In this document: positions 1 through 12,427 of the stretch, piece after piece
Numbering within the stretch: position 1 is the stretch's first letter
How the letters are laid out: each line of letters begins with the position of its first letter
Assembly (NCBI GenBank): GCA_015178975.1
Contig: WHVD01000056.1
Location: 124,001 to 188,000, forward strand
Source of the DNA: Hysterangium stoloniferum
Lineage: Eukaryota; Basidiomycota; Agaricomycetes; Hysterangiales; Hysterangiaceae
Length of the DNA stretch: 64,000 bases
Direction: 5' to 3'
The notes under the pieces: generated by a model
Database searches by the model: none
Told to the model about the DNA's origin: nothing
Seen by the model: only the letters and a program-made list of their open reading frames with translations
Made by a program: the position numbers and the translations under genes

Positions 1-12
1 TGGCACTCTAAG

Positions 13-645
13 TGTGAAGAGTGGTGGAAGTTCTAACTGTTCTATATACGAAGAATATCGACCGTTTAGGTACGACACTAAGATGTATTGACTGTCTAAG
101 TCTAATACAGACTGGACGCGTATTGACTACTTAGTTCAATACGGTAGAGAGAAGTAGCTATCTAGAGTAAAGTAGAGAGCTAGAACGAATAAGTAGAATC
201 AACTGTTAAGTGCGATTCTGGACGACTGCTCGAGTATAAAGTAGAGTAACTAGAGAGTTGAATAGTAGAGTAGCGTGGATGTAGTCCATGCGGGTTGAGA
301 TAAGGATTGAGTTTCAACTGGTACAGTTCAAAACTCTGATTGAGTAGATAGCTAAAGCCCGTCTGTGACGGTCGAGATGATACACCAATCACAATTTACA
401 GGACACTAACAGGTGTCTGGGTAAGTCGTGGTTGCGGTGTAAAAGTGTCTGAGTTCTAACTACAGGCGCTAGAATACATAAGTCTGGCGTGTATGCGCCC
501 ACAAGAGTCGATGTACCGCATACATAAGTTGTCGAACTAATTATAGATGTATAATAAAATAGAGAGAAAACAGAAATAATAAAGGGAATATAGTAAGAGC
601 TCATCCGACTATATTTCCTGAGTGTATTTCACCATACCTCTCACA
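13..645 (-). repeat. A1 3' LTR
   Basis: This 633-bp LTR reads on the minus strand from TGTGAGAGGTATGG to CACTCTTCACA. It is closely similar to the LTR at 28701-29333 and to the solo copies at 932, 8422 and 48994. It is followed inward by the purine tract, which makes it the 3' LTR. Confidence 0.9.
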
Positions 646-662
646 GTGCCCCCCAGGTCGAA
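646..662 (-). other. A1 polypurine tract
   Basis: On the minus strand the bases just before the LTR are CCTGGGGGGCAC, a G-rich run directly abutting the TGTGAGAGG start of the 3' LTR. That is the position and composition expected of the plus-strand primer of an LTR retrotransposon. Confidence 0.6.
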
Positions 663-965
663 GAGCTATGTCAAAGAAGATGTCGAAGGATGCTTGGAAC
701 TCCTCCCCATGCATCCTGCGATGAACCCCCAAGGTGTAGGATAGCATTTCCCCAGGTGAGACGCTTGGCACGAAAGGAAAGAGCAATGTCCTCCCACTTC
801 GAAGCATCATTGGCAGATGTCAACCCGTCCAGCTTTTGGATCAATGAGACCCAACGACCGTAGGCCTTCTGGCACATTTGAATTATGGCACGAACGTGAT
901 CAGTGGAAGCGTCAGTAATGCGGGCAATGAGTGTGAGAGGTATGGCGAAATACACTCAGGAAATA

Positions 966-2565
966 CAGTAGGCAACAAAACCCTTACAATGTTTTGTACT
1001 TTTTGAAAGACATGGCTATTCCTCCAGAAATAAATTCTGTAAATTGCTGAAAATATTATGTAATATACTTCAACATCATACCTTCCAGAAATGCACAGCC
1101 ACAAGGCACCATGTCCTTATTTGGTAAGTCCACATCACATACAAACCAATAGTTCATTGTAAGGGTTTTGTTGCACACTATTTTGAGACTATTATTACAA
1201 GAAATTAGTATTTAGTATGGCCCCCCTTTGCTCTAATCACTGCTGCAAGTCTTCTAGGTATACTCTCAATAAGCTTCTGACACTCCTCCTTTGGAATCTC
1301 TTCCCACACCTTCTGCACCCTCTCCCACAGTTCATGAACACTATTTGCAGGCTGTTCATACTGCCCCAGCTCTTTTTGACATGATTCCACAGATGTTCAA
1401 TAGGATTCATGTCAGGAGATTGTGCAGGCCACTTGAGGACTGTAACATCATGGTCAGTGAACCATTTCTGGGCCTTTTGTTGGTGTGTTTGAGGTCATTG
1501 TCTTGTTGAAACACAATGTTAGCCACTGTTTTGTTGTAATATTTAAGGGTTTGCTGGAGTTCATCATCCAGGATCTCCACATAAAGCTCAGCATCCATCC
1601 TCCCATCAATTTTGGTTGCAAACCCAACCCCATCCCAGCCCACACATTCCCACATCATCAGGTTTCCTCCTCCAAACTTGACTGTTCCCTCTACTAACCT
1701 ATCATTTAACCCCTCACCCACATTTTTCCACACATATTTCCTTCCATCTGATCCCAGCCTATTAATCTTAGTCTCATCAGACCATATGACCCTCTTCCAG
1801 TCCTCCAGGGTCCATTCCAAATGCCTTTCTGCAAACTCCAATTGAGATTTCCGATGATGAGGTTTGAGAAGTGGCCTTTTTCTCTTTACCACAGTCCTCA
1901 TGCCTATGGTTTTGAGGTGGTGAGGCACTGTTTGTGAAGTCATAGGAGTGTTGATGATGTCTATAAGTTTCTTGGTTGCCTGTGTGGCATTATCAACCTT
2001 CCCCATGCAAATTATTCTTCTAGCATAGGCAACATTGGCTGTGGTAAGCTTTGTAGGATGGCCACCAGAGCATTTGGGGAGGTCAGGGCAATGCTCAGAG
2101 CAAATATGACTGATGGTGGCACTGCTGAGATGAGTTTCGTAACATATTTGAACTCCAGAAATGCCAGAGTCAAGTAGAGTAAGAACATGTTGGATTTGGC
2201 TGGAGGAGAGCTTTTTCATTGTGAGTAGGGTGATTGTGGGATTCTAACTGGTTGCTTTCCTCTTATATACATTGAGGAAGAGTGGTCACATGACTTTGTT
2301 GAACTTTATAAACAAAGTCATGTGACTATGACCCATTTTGAACTTTAAAAATGTGTGCAACAAAACCCTTACAATGAGCTATTGGTTTGTGTGTGATGTG
2401 GACTTACCAAATAAGGATGTGGTGCCTTGTGGCTGTGCATTTCTGGAAGGTATGATGTTGAAGTATATTACATAATACTTTTGGCATTTTACAGAATTTA
2501 TTTCTGGAGGAATAGCCATGTCTTTCAAAAAGTACAAAACATTGTAAGGGTTTTGTTGCCTACTG
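966..2565 (-). mobile_element. Tc1/mariner element with IR/DR ends
   Basis: A 1600-bp element flanked by TA (964-965 and 2566-2567). The ends begin CAGTAGGCAACAAAACCC, and the outer roughly 75 bp of the inverted repeats match almost base for base. The inverted repeats are about 210 bp long. Each carries a motif of about 20 bp twice, at the outer end (971-991 and 2540-2559) and the inner end (1155-1174 and 2357-2376), which is the IR/DR layout known from Sleeping Beauty-type elements. The transposase is on the minus strand. Confidence 0.95.
1205..2219 (-). pseudogene. Tc1-type transposase with one frameshift
   Basis: The enzyme cuts and pastes the surrounding Tc1 element at TA sites. The frame opens with ATG at 2217-2219. 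It has an N-terminal helix-turn-helix region (SSSQIQHVLTLLDSGISG), then a DDE catalytic domain: first Asp in IWSDETK, second in FQQDNDLKHT, and third acidic residue in SPDMNPIEHLW. The last lies in a different frame after a single shift near 1455-1480, so the N-terminal 270 codons and the C-terminal part (down to 1205) are out of register. The total of about 338 codons matches the usual 340 of Tc1 proteins. The flawless terminal repeats and single lesion point to recent activity. Confidence 0.92.
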
Positions 2566-5500
2566 TATAGTCAGATGAGCTCTTACTATATTCCCTTTAT
2601 TATTTCTGTTTTCTCTCTTTTATTATATATCTATAATTAGTTTGACGACCTATGTATGCGGTACATCGACTCTTGTGGGCGCATACACGCCAGACTTATG
2701 TATTCTAGCGCCCGTAGTTTAGAACTCAGACACTTTTTACACCGCAACCATGACTTACCCAGACACCTGTTAGTGTCCTGTAAGTTGTGATTGGTGTATC
2801 GCCTCAACCGTCACAGACGGGCTTTAGCTATCTACTCAATCAGAGTTTTGAACTGTACCAGTTGAAACTCAATCCTTATCTCAACCCATGTGGACTACAT
2901 CCACGCTACTCTATTATTCAACTCTCTAGTTACTCTACTTTGCACTCGAGCAGTCGTTTAGAATCGCACTTAACAGTTGATTCTACTTATTCGTTCTAGC
3001 TCTCTACCTTATTCTAGATAGCTACTTCTCTCTACCATATTGAACTAAGTAGTCAATACGCGTCCAGTCTGTATTAGACTTAGACAGTCAATACATCTTA
3101 GTGTCATACCTAAATGGTCAATATTCTTCATATATAGAACGGTTAGAACTTCCACTACTCTTCACAATGAGAGGGGGCTGAGGGTGTAGTGATGGCGGGA
3201 TAGGAGTGGGAAGTGGTGTGGAGCTCATGTCTCCCCCAGGGGGGACTCCTCTCGAGGTGTCAGAATCCGACAACAGTTGCTCCAACAAGTCGACGAGGTC
3301 CATGGCTGAGTGGATTGGTGTGTGTTCAGGAAGAACACAAGAGGAGTTGACAAGCAAGGACCGAAACATGGAGAGTTCCACCCGTTCAATATCCTCCGCC
3401 AAATGCAGCTGTTCATTAGGGTCGTTGATGCATAAGTAAAACACACTCATGTGGTCCGACAACGTGAGAGACCCACTATACCCCTGAATATGCCCTTTAA
3501 GAAGGGGGTGCCGCAGGGTTGGTCCCAGTCACATTAATGTGCGTCCCACAGTGAAGATGTCGGAGGGGTAATTAATGGACACACGCATCCAACTTGACTG
3601 GAAGGGATGAGAGGGGCCAGCCGTATCCTGAGAGTGGAAGGGAGAGGGCGGCTGCGGCGGGGGGCTGCGAATGGGGTCAGCTGGGGGAGGGTTAATGACA
3701 AGGGGCTCGTTGGCCTGAATATCGGTTTTTCGCTTCCCTTTCACTTTTTCGCTTAAGGGGGGAGGCTCCTCGAAGACTTCCATTGCCGGGGGGGTTCCTT
3801 GGAGACTGCCGTGGCTGAGAGAGGCACTTCGAGGACTTCCTCCATAGGCATTGCGAGAACTTCCGAGATAGGGTGATCAACATCCATTAATGTAACGTTA
3901 GGATGTTGAATGGGGCTTCCCAGAGAAATGCAAGGGGAGTAAGGAGAGGTGGGCGATGGACTCCGTGCTGTCGAGGAAATAAGGGGAGTGTCCGACACCA
4001 CAGGGAGCAATGGTGTCGGAGTAGAGCGGGAGGTGACGAGAGGGTCAGGTGACGTGTGGAGGGGTGGGATTGGCCGCGGTGCTGGAGAAGGCTTGGATGC
4101 GGGTGAGGACGGTGATATAAGGGAATGTCCCGTGAAGGGGAGGGGTAATGGTATAGGGGGGAGAGAAGGCAGGTCGGTGGATGGTAGAAGACCTCCCAGC
4201 AACTCTGAAAAGGGTGTAAAGTGCTGTAGTGGGGGTACAGAAGAGACGGGCGGAGGTGGGGGGAGGTGAGTGGAGCTGGATGGCATCGCAGAGTCAGCTG
4301 GATGATACCCCCTCCAAACTCTGACGGAAGTTGGCAGCTTTCGTCGTTGGTTAGGATCACTCATGAAGAAGTGAATGTTGTCAGGGAGTAGGAAACCTTC
4401 ATGGCAGTCAGCACCGAGGTACTTGCTGTTGTAGGCGGGGTAGCGCGATTGGTCGTCCTCTGAGTCAGATGAAAGATCACTGGGCCCCATCTGGTAGGTC
4501 CGTTCCTGAGGTCCACATTGTGAAGGGAGTCTGGGAGGTAGTGCAACTCCGTCCCCACGTTGCAATGCAATGCTTTGTAGTTTGATCCTTTGTATTTTGT
4601 CCCAACCATAGAAGGTGACCCCGTCTTTTCCTTTCCTACTTTTCTGTCCCACACTCCGAATGCATGGCGTGCCCCTGTTGCTGCAATCCGTTTCCGCGAA
4701 ATCCATCCATTTATGACCCAAAGGGGGAGCGATGGTTGAAGGATTGTTGTGTCCTTCCATTCTCCTCCATTCCTGCCGTGTCCACTTTGAAGGGACATTA
4801 TCCCTAGCCCCCATCCTCCGCTGTCCTTCTAAGTACTCCTCTCTCCTCTTCCATTTAAGCATTTTCAATTCCTCCTGGACCTGTGCAGAGAAAGCCTCAG
4901 ACTGCCATTTCTTTTTGATCTCCTCTTTGGTAGAAGGGAAAATACTACAAGAAGGTGGTGGGGTTTCACTCCATGTTCCTGAGGGAGCCCCCCAAGTATT
5001 AGAGGACCAGGGTGTAGCTTTTGAAATGGAGTCCATCCACATAGGGTACGTGGACGATGAGGTCTCCTCCACATGCTCAACAGTTTCTGTTCGAGGTGGT
5101 GGGGAAGGAGGAACTGTTGTTTGAGGTCGAGGTATTCTTTTAAAGTTGGGAAATCGGGGTCTGGGGAGAGGAGCGTATGGAGTAAAAGCAGTTCCGTTCC
5201 CCAAGTTGGTGGACGTTCCCGCCGTGTTGTCCTGCACAGCGGAGGGTATTGACAAAGGTGTTCCAGAATTACCCGTGGAGTGCTCAACTTGTTCAGTACG
5301 AGACGGTGTGGTAGAAGTATTAATAGGTTGGGGTCACGGTATTCTTTTGAAGTTGGGGAACTTGGGTTTGGGTTGTTGCTCCTGCGACATAGTGTACTGA
5401 TTTGAGAGGTTGACATGGAGGGAAGAGATAGGGGGAAGAAATTTTTCTTTAGCGGATTTACGTATTTTATATTAATTTCAAGCCCCGCTTGGTTATTGAG

Positions 5501-5586
5501 GTGAAAGGCTGAGGGGGATGAAAGTGGGGGTAGAGTTAGAAGTAAATAAACAGTGTTGTCGTCGTAAGAATGTGAAATGATCATTA

Positions 5587-7430
5587 GATTCGATAAATAG
5601 TCTTGTAAGCTCTAAGAAGAGCGGGAGCGTTACAAAGGTAATTGCCATTTAACCAGGTGTCCTCCTCCGGTCCATATCCCTTCCATTGAACTTGGAAAAG
5701 GAGTCGATTTCAATGCTTTTTGTGCCCTACTATAGCTTCTACTTCGTACTCCTCATCGTTACAATTGAGTTCTCGAGGATTCTCGAGTAGCTCCCTGGAT
5801 CCGAATTCCTTAGGGGAGAGATGGTACTTTTTAAGATGGTCTCGATTAATCACTGGGTGTAATTGATATTCCGAGGGAATGCGGAGTCAAAAGACTTGAG
5901 GATTGATCTTCTCCAAGACTTCGAATGGCCCTATCCGTCTTTGTATAAGTTTCCTTCTGGGTCCCTTGGCTTCGATGAGCTCAAGAGAATGGGGATTGAT
6001 CAGAACATAATCTCCCTCTAAGATATCTTCCACCAATCTCCATCTCTTATTGTAGCTGCGAGCTTGCATTTCTTGTGCTCGCGCAATCAAATCCCGCACC
6101 ACTTGTTGATGGTTTTCCAATTCTAAGATCCATTGGTCAGCTACGGGGCTATCCGATAATTCTCTGGGAACCACGGGGTCATCCCCTCCTAGACAGCGAG
6201 ACATTCCTCTCGGTAAGTAGCCCATCAGCAAAAAGGCTGGTGCATAGCTTGTTGAGCTTTGAACCGTCGAATTGTAGGTATGAGCCACTACTTGAGTCCA
6301 TTTAGACCATTCCTCCTTCAAAGAAGCGCAGTACACTCTGAGCATTTGCTCCACGATAGCATTGGCGTTCTCCATTTGACCGTCGGTTTGAGCTGCAAGG
6401 GCACTTCCATATACCTTGCAGACCTCTCTCCAGAACCTACAGGTCCACCTCTTGTCTTGATCACAGATTATCCTTGAAGGTAGACTGAAAGGAGCAGCCA
6501 CTTTATTCACAAAGATTCGCATGAATCCCTCTGCAGATAGATCTGAAGTTGTGGGTTCACAAATTAAGAAACACGTGAGTTTATCCATGGCGACGAAGAT
6601 GGCTGAATAAGCACTCTCTGTAGAAGGAGGCAATCCGGTAATCAGGTCCATCAAGACAACCTCAAACGGCCTTAGGGGTACATCTGTGGGTCGAAGAGCT
6701 CCTTGTTGAGCAGAATGATCGACCTTAGTTTTCTGGCATATGTCGCAGCTGCAAGCGTACACCACGCAGTCGTGCAACATCCTTGGCCAGAAGAAATGGT
6801 CTTTCATCAGCTTAAAGAGTCTGTGGCTGCCTGCATGAGCTCCTTCGAAGGGGTTATCATGTATTAGCTTGAGTATGGTTGACGTCATGCTGCTAGGAAT
6901 GCAGATTCGACTTTTCCAGTCTGAATCTCGAAAGAACAATAGCTTATTCTTGCCAATGAAATAATGCGAAGGAGTAGCTACCATGTTTGGAGAAATAGGA
7001 TCGGCAGCATAATGATTTCTGAAGGCAGGATCTTTCTGGTATCCATCGCGAAGTTCCTTAGCGTAATTTTTGTCGATCTCTATAAGCAATTGTGGATTCA
7101 AGAGAGTAAAATTCGCCTCATCGGTTTCATCGTTTCTGGGGAGGTTGTGCAAGTCCCATTTCGTTTGGGAGACCTCTTCCATGGTTCTGACTGGTTCAAC
7201 TAACTCGTGATGAGTGAGAAAGATGGCCTTTTCCGCTGGTTTGTTCTCCCATAACATCTCGTCGTCATTCCGGTTATAAGAATCCGCTACGATTGGTAAG
7301 AGGTCGTCTCTCGCGGGGCTAGCACAGTCAGGTACTTGAGGAAGTCTAGACAGTGGGTCAACATTGCTGTGTATCCATCCCGCTCTATGTAGGATTTCCA
7401 GACCAGGGTATGCAGCGTATACTGCCCCCC
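5587..7430 (-). pseudogene. A1 integrase with C-terminal chromodomain
   Basis: Integrase joins the cDNA copy to chromosomal DNA, and the chromodomain of chromoviruses directs insertion to modified histones. The main open piece is 5887-7257 (456 aa). It contains the zinc-binding H-H-C-C region (HAGSHRLFKLMKDH and CSCDICQ), first catalytic Asp in LMDLITGLP, second in ICDQDKRW and Glu in QTDGQMENANAIVEQ, so the triad appears intact. After a stop following NPQVF the same reading goes on to HPVINRDHLKKYHLSP and a chromodomain at about 5600-5770 (EYEVEAIVGHKKH, one stop, LLFQVQWKGYGPEEDTW). Upstream to 7430 the link to RNase H (LSRLPQVPD) is frameshifted. Confidence 0.9.
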
Positions 7431-7440
7431 ATGCGGCCAG

Positions 7441-8421
7441 TCAATGATTAGTATTCTCGTAAGATCTGGCCCATTGTAACACCGCATGGTCAGTGATCAA
7501 AAGGATATGTTCTCCCTCGATAAAGGGCTGGAAATGGACTAATCCTTCTTTAGCAGCTAACGCTTCTCGCTCTGTGGCTGAATAGTTACATTCTGCTTTC
7601 TTGAGCGTACAGCTCCGATAGGCGATAACATGTTCGACCGTGACACTGGTGTCGTCAAAATCTGCGGCCCAGGAATCCATCCAGGTGAATTCCGGCTCCT
7701 TGGTTTTATAACGAGTAACAAAAATGGGCACATCTCGTGATTGATCGAAGGCTGCTCTTGCTTGGGCATAAAGTTTTGTATCTTTTAGGTCCTTAAGCGT
7801 CATTTTCTGTATTTGTTGGAGACAACATCCTAGCGTGAAGTCCGAAGTGTCTGTGTATAACCAATAAGGCATACCGCTCGCAGGGTGTCCGAGTACTGGA
7901 GCTGAGCTCAACGCAACCTTGATGTCTTCAAAAGCTCGGGTGTGTTCAGAATCCCAATTCCAACGAACTCCTTTCTTTAAGAGGTTGAAGAGTGGAGCAA
8001 CTGTCCAGGAGAAAAATGGTATGTAAGCAGAGAAGTACAGAACCATCCCTAGAAAATGTTGAAGATCTGCTATCTTAGAAGGTGTAGCTAATTCTAATAT
8101 AGCAGCGACCTTTTCTTGATGGGTCAAAAAGCCGAGTCTAGACACCTTATGTCCTAGTAGTAGAATTGAATTATACCCCACATAGCACTTTTTAGGCGAG
8201 AGAGTGATTCCCGCTGCAATTATAGCTTGTAGAACCTGGTCTAAATGCTCTAGATGATCGTCCCATGTCTTAGAAAAGATCACAATGTCATCAATATAAA
8301 CTAGGCAGAATATCCATAAGTAAGGTGCAAGTACAGTTTGCATAACCCTTTGGAATATAGAAGGTCCATTACGAAGTCCAAAGGGCATTCTCCTGAATTG
8401 CCACAGTCCTCGATGGGATCT
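7441..8421 (-). pseudogene. A1 reverse transcriptase C-part and RNase H
   Basis: This is the second half of RT, continuing from the piece that ends at 10878 across the solo LTR at 8422-10877. It reads WQFRRMPFGLRNGPSIFQRVM, then the catalytic LVYIDDIVIFS box with both aspartates, then the thumb (FLGMVLYFSAYIPFF) and RNase H (WLYTDTSDFTLGCCLQQ, with YSATEREALA and ITDHAVLQW). It stays open to 7441 and then shifts frame into the integrase linker. Family, order and motifs are standard for gypsy Pol. Confidence 0.92.
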
Positions 8422-10877
8422 TGTGAGAGGTATGGCGAAATACACTCAGGAAATATAGTCGGATGAGCTCTTACTATATTTCCTTTATTATTTTTGTTTT
8501 CTCTCTTTTATTATATCTATAATTAGTTCAACGACCTATGTATGCGGTACATCGACTCTTGTGGGTGCACACACGCCAGACTTATGTATTCTAGCGCCCG
8601 TAGTTTAGAACTCAGACACTTTTACACCGCAACCACGACTGTGATGTATTAGCCTTATTTTAATACTATTTTCCAAAAAAGGAGTCCAATGCTCTATCAA
8701 AATGTGTAAATACTCAATTCACTGCAAGGTAAAATAATTTAAGTATTTGATATTAATCAGTGGCAGCCTAAATAGACTTAGAACCCCTGAAGTCAAGAGT
8801 TTACTTGAATATATGCACCCTACTTCGCAAAGAAGGTTTTGAGAGCTGCTTGTGCAAGCTTGTTCTTTTTCTGTGATAACAACTACTAAAACAAGAAAAA
8901 CAATTTACTGATTCTGAAGCTAGATTTAATTACAATGCTAGCTAGTTTATATATATTTTATACTATTTATCAAACAGTAAAAATATTAATAAACAGGTCA
9001 AAAGATTAGATATAGAATAAAACACTATTTGGCTAATATATACTTTATTTACACTAACCTACAAGGTCTACTGTGATATTAACTTATCAGGATCTTAATG
9101 TAGTCTTAAGGATTCTGCAAGGATATTCTCAGTATTTGTTTATGTGAATATGCTTTACTGATTCACAATAAATGAACAAAGGAACGGGATTATTTGCAAT
9201 GTAATAAACAGTCAAATTACTCAACTAGAGGTGACTGAAGTTTTAGACTACAAATAACAATGTAAAGAAAACTAATAATCGGTACTCAATTAAGAGATGA
9301 CTATAGTATAAAGGATTAATACCAGAAGCTCAACAAGAGGTGGTAGGGAATCCTGATTGGTCAGAAGAGTGACCAGGGGGTAGGATTATTGTCAGAAGCT
9401 CAACAAGAGGTGACAAAGGGATCCTGAGATAACTTAGGTCAGCAGCTCAACTAGAGATGACTAAGTGTTTGTATATATTTATCCAACAGCCCAACAAGGG
9501 GTGGAATAAACTGCTTGCTGCAGTGGCACACTGATGTGGCTGATAAAATGTAGTAAAGATTGATTGATTTTCAAGGCTGGAGCTGAGCTCCTTATATACA
9601 TTTTGGTCTGAGACATTTAGAAGATTCTAGAAGATTAAATGATGTCATTCTGGAAGGAATGATGTCATTTAGAATTTTCTAGAATTTTCTAGAGCATAGT
9701 GGAAAGTTCTAACTACTTCTAAGACACTATAGAATATTCTTGGCATAATAGAACTTACTGGAATCTTATAGAATATTCCAATATTCTATCTATTATTAGT
9801 ATCTACTACTACTATTACTTTGGCAGCCACTGGAATGTTCCAGAGATTTCCGGTTTTTTGCTGTAGTAGCATACATGATTATATAATGCTCTCGCGCCTG
9901 TGCGCGCGCATGACATTCTTCGCGTCTTGTGACAGTCACACGTTGTGACAATCACGCGCCTCTGTGACCATTGCGCGCCCTTGTGACAACTGTCACTTTT
10001 TGTGACGGCTGTCACTCATTGTGAGGAGTTTCCCACGTGCCGTATAATAAACACAGGTGGCCAGCTTTATATTATTATAATTATTATAATTATTTTTAGT
10101 TAGTTATAAATATAATATTTTATTATAATAATATAAATATATATATTACCTTGATTATGCGCGATAATTTCTTGTCGGCGTCGGAGTTTGAAATATCATG
10201 TGAATGTCACATGATTACTCGCGCGTTGTGAATAAGCGCTGAGTCGCCGACATATTAATCAAAAAAGAATAAAAGGTAGAAATTCAATAACTTGCTCCAT
10301 TTATTAGATAAAAATATAAAATAAATTGTATAAATTCAAGATAAATCAAAAGAATATTGTACAATTTAATCGTCGCAATATAATTACATTTGAATATTTG
10401 TTTTCACAATTTGTTAGGGGAAATTGTTTAAAAATCAGAAAAAACTTAGAAATACATAACAACGACTTACCCAGACACCTGTTAGTGTCCTGTAAGTTGT
10501 GATTGGTGTATTGTCTCGACTGTCACAGATGGGCTTTAGCTATCTACTCAATCTGAGTTTCGAACTGTACCAGTCGAAACTCAATCCTTATCTCAACCCG
10601 TGTGGACTACATCCACGCTACTCTATTATTCAACTCTCTAGTTACTCTACTTTGCACTTGAATAGTCATTCAGAATCGCACTTAACAGTCGATTCTACTT
10701 ATTCGTTCTAGCTATCTACCTACTTTAGATAGCCACTTCTTTCTACTGTATTGAACTAAGCAGTCAATACACGTTCAGTCTGTATTAGACTTAGACAGTC
10801 AATACATCCTGGTATCGTACCTAAACGGTCGATATTCTTCGTATATAGAATGGTTAGAACTTCCACCACTCTTCACA
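8422..10877 (-). mobile_element. Solo A LTR inside A1 RT, itself split by a solo B LTR
   Basis: Ends TGTGAGAGGTATGG and CACTCTTCACA, with exact TSD GATCT at 8417-8421 and 10878-10882. Without the B insert it is about 630 bp. It cuts the RT gene between the first catalytic Asp region and the YIDD box. Confidence 0.94.
8640..10461 (-). mobile_element. Solo B LTR (1822 bp)
   Basis: Begins TGTGATGTATTAGCC and ends AATACATAACA, with exact TSD ACGAC at 8635-8639 and 10462-10466. The sense strand is minus, judged from the TATA-like TGTATATAAGGAGC on that strand. It carries a short cluster of GTGAC/GTCAC motifs near 9930-10020. No coding sequence. Confidence 0.93.
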
Positions 10878-12427
10878 GATCTGAAGGCTGTCTTCGGCTT
10901 GTCTTCCTCTAACATTTCAAGTTGGGTAAAACTGGCTAGTGCATTGAAGGAAGATAAGATGTTGGATCCCGAGAGCGCTTGCATGATTTCCGACTGGCAT
11001 GGCAGTGGAAATTCATCAGGAACTGTTAGACTGTTCAACTTTCTATAGTCAATCACTACTCGTGGTTTCCCGTTGCGATAGACAACAAAGGCTGGCACCC
11101 CCCAAGGACTCTTGGACGGTTCAATTACCCCCTGTTGGAACCAAGTATCCATTTGTTCATCGATGACTTTCCTATTAGCTGGGGAGGTTGGAAACATTGA
11201 CATTGAAATAGGTTGCGCACCCTCTTTCAACGGGACGTTGACGTTGACATCTACTTGTCCTAAATGCCCGTCTACTCCAAAGGCTAGGACGTTCTTAGTT
11301 AATACCGACTCCAAGCGGGAGGAGATGTCGGTAGGGATGTCAGGTCCTAAGTTAACCAGATTATGCAGATCTTCCACACGAAACGTTTCCGTGGTGGCAA
11401 CCTCTGATGTTTTAGGGCCTGCCAGGTCGAAATCGTCTGCAAGTTCCCATTCTGGGGGCAGTCCAGAAGATTGAGGATTAAGGACATGCTCCTCTTCTAT
11501 TCTTGATAGACTTTCGACGAGATGGGTGATCTTGGTTGCCATTGACTGCATCAATGCCTTCTCAGTCGAAGATCTAGGCATCTGGGCCCATTTGTTCGCA
11601 TTGTGAATTAATCCAACGGTTTCCCCTCGTCTAATGATTCTTGGCGTCAGAGAGGGATTAGCGAGAGGTATCGTGGCGCATTCCCTAGAGATGGCAGTGG
11701 TGGGAGCAGCTAGTATACTCCCATCATCATTCTGCAAGACAACTCCCTCGACTATCCATTGGTCACCAATAAGATCTCCCACAAAGATTGGTACTAATCG
11801 AGCCGATTGCGGTTCTATAGTACAATCCTGCAGGGCCTGTGCGACTCTTTCAGTATGCACTCCTTTGTCTGGTTTGGAAGTCAATTCAAGTGAGTCATTG
11901 GCTAGTTCCTCAAGGGGGATCTTGCTAATCAAGAAGGCTAAAGGCTGCGGCTCCTTGGAAGAACTGGCTGGGATAGATCCCGCTCTCCCTGGCAAAATCA
12001 ATCTAGAGCCCAGCAGTTGGTCTCGCAGTGTCCCGATCTTATAGTTCATGTGAAAGTCTTCTCCAAGAAGAATCGGGATGGTCATACCTCACACAACATA
12101 CATTTTGGCGGTAAATTTAAGGAGCATACCAGTGTCGTCCTCGAGATAAATGGGGACGTTGACGTATCCTAATACTTTGGCATTACCAGTAAGTTGTACG
12201 AGGTGCAGCTTGAGTCCTTGCTTGAGCTTGGGGCGGTCCTCTAGTTCCTTATAGAAGTCCTCCGAAATTAAGGAGAGGTCAGCCCCAGCATCCAGCCTGA
12301 TTTTGATAGGATTTGAGGTTTCTGAGTTCCCTACGCGTCCGTAGACATGTAATGCTGAAATCCCAATACTGGAATATCCACCCAGAGGGTCCCTTCTGTG
12401 ATAGATAATAGTCGAATCCTCCTTCAT
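10878..12427 (-). pseudogene. A1 protease and reverse transcriptase N-part
   Basis: Pol opens at ATG 12425-12427. An aspartic protease follows, with the catalytic motif in IRLDAGADLSLIS. A single TGA lies just upstream of the ATG at 12083-12085, and otherwise the frame continues. The RT then begins with SPWGVPAFVVYRNGKPRVVID and YRKLNSLTVPDEFPLP. The first RT aspartate, normally in a SSFDA motif, reads SSFNA here, a G-to-A change that would abolish catalysis. The piece stops at the TSD of the solo LTR at 10877, and the remainder lies at 7441-8421. Confidence 0.92.

Larger units (their letters stand above)
932..3166 (-). mobile_element. Solo A LTR inside A1 ORF3, itself split by a Tc1 element
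   Basis: It starts TGTGAGAGGTATGG and ends CTACTCTTCACA, with exact TSD ATGAG at 927-931 and 3167-3171. Without the 1.6-kb Tc1 insert it is about 633 bp, the size of the A LTR. It is a later solo LTR of the same family inserted into A1. Confidence 0.93.
646..5390 (-). pseudogene. A1 ORF3: proline-rich extra protein downstream of the chromodomain
   Basis: No family recognised. A minus-strand frame starts at an ATG at 5388-5390, about 200 bp after the chromodomain, and runs with one TGA and a few frameshifts to near the 3' LTR, interrupted at 3166/932 by a solo LTR. Without the insertion it is about 800 residues. The longest open piece is 3753-5255 (500 aa). In order: a duplicated FPNFKRIPRPQ segment; a charged Lys/Glu/Trp-rich block (KEEIKKKWQSEAF onward); an acidic SDSEDD patch; a long Pro/Ser-rich stretch; a leucine-rich segment around 3180-3462 with LAEDIERVELSMF and LVDLLEQLL; and an end piece at 675-931 with TDHVRAIIQMCQKAYG. 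It could be an element-specific accessory protein or a captured host gene. Sense, position and lack of its own TSD tie it to A1. Confidence 0.6.

Noticed and set aside
180..604. Short frames in A LTRs, repeated at 2787, 10499 and 29077
   Set aside because: They recur only because the LTR is repeated. No start context or domain.
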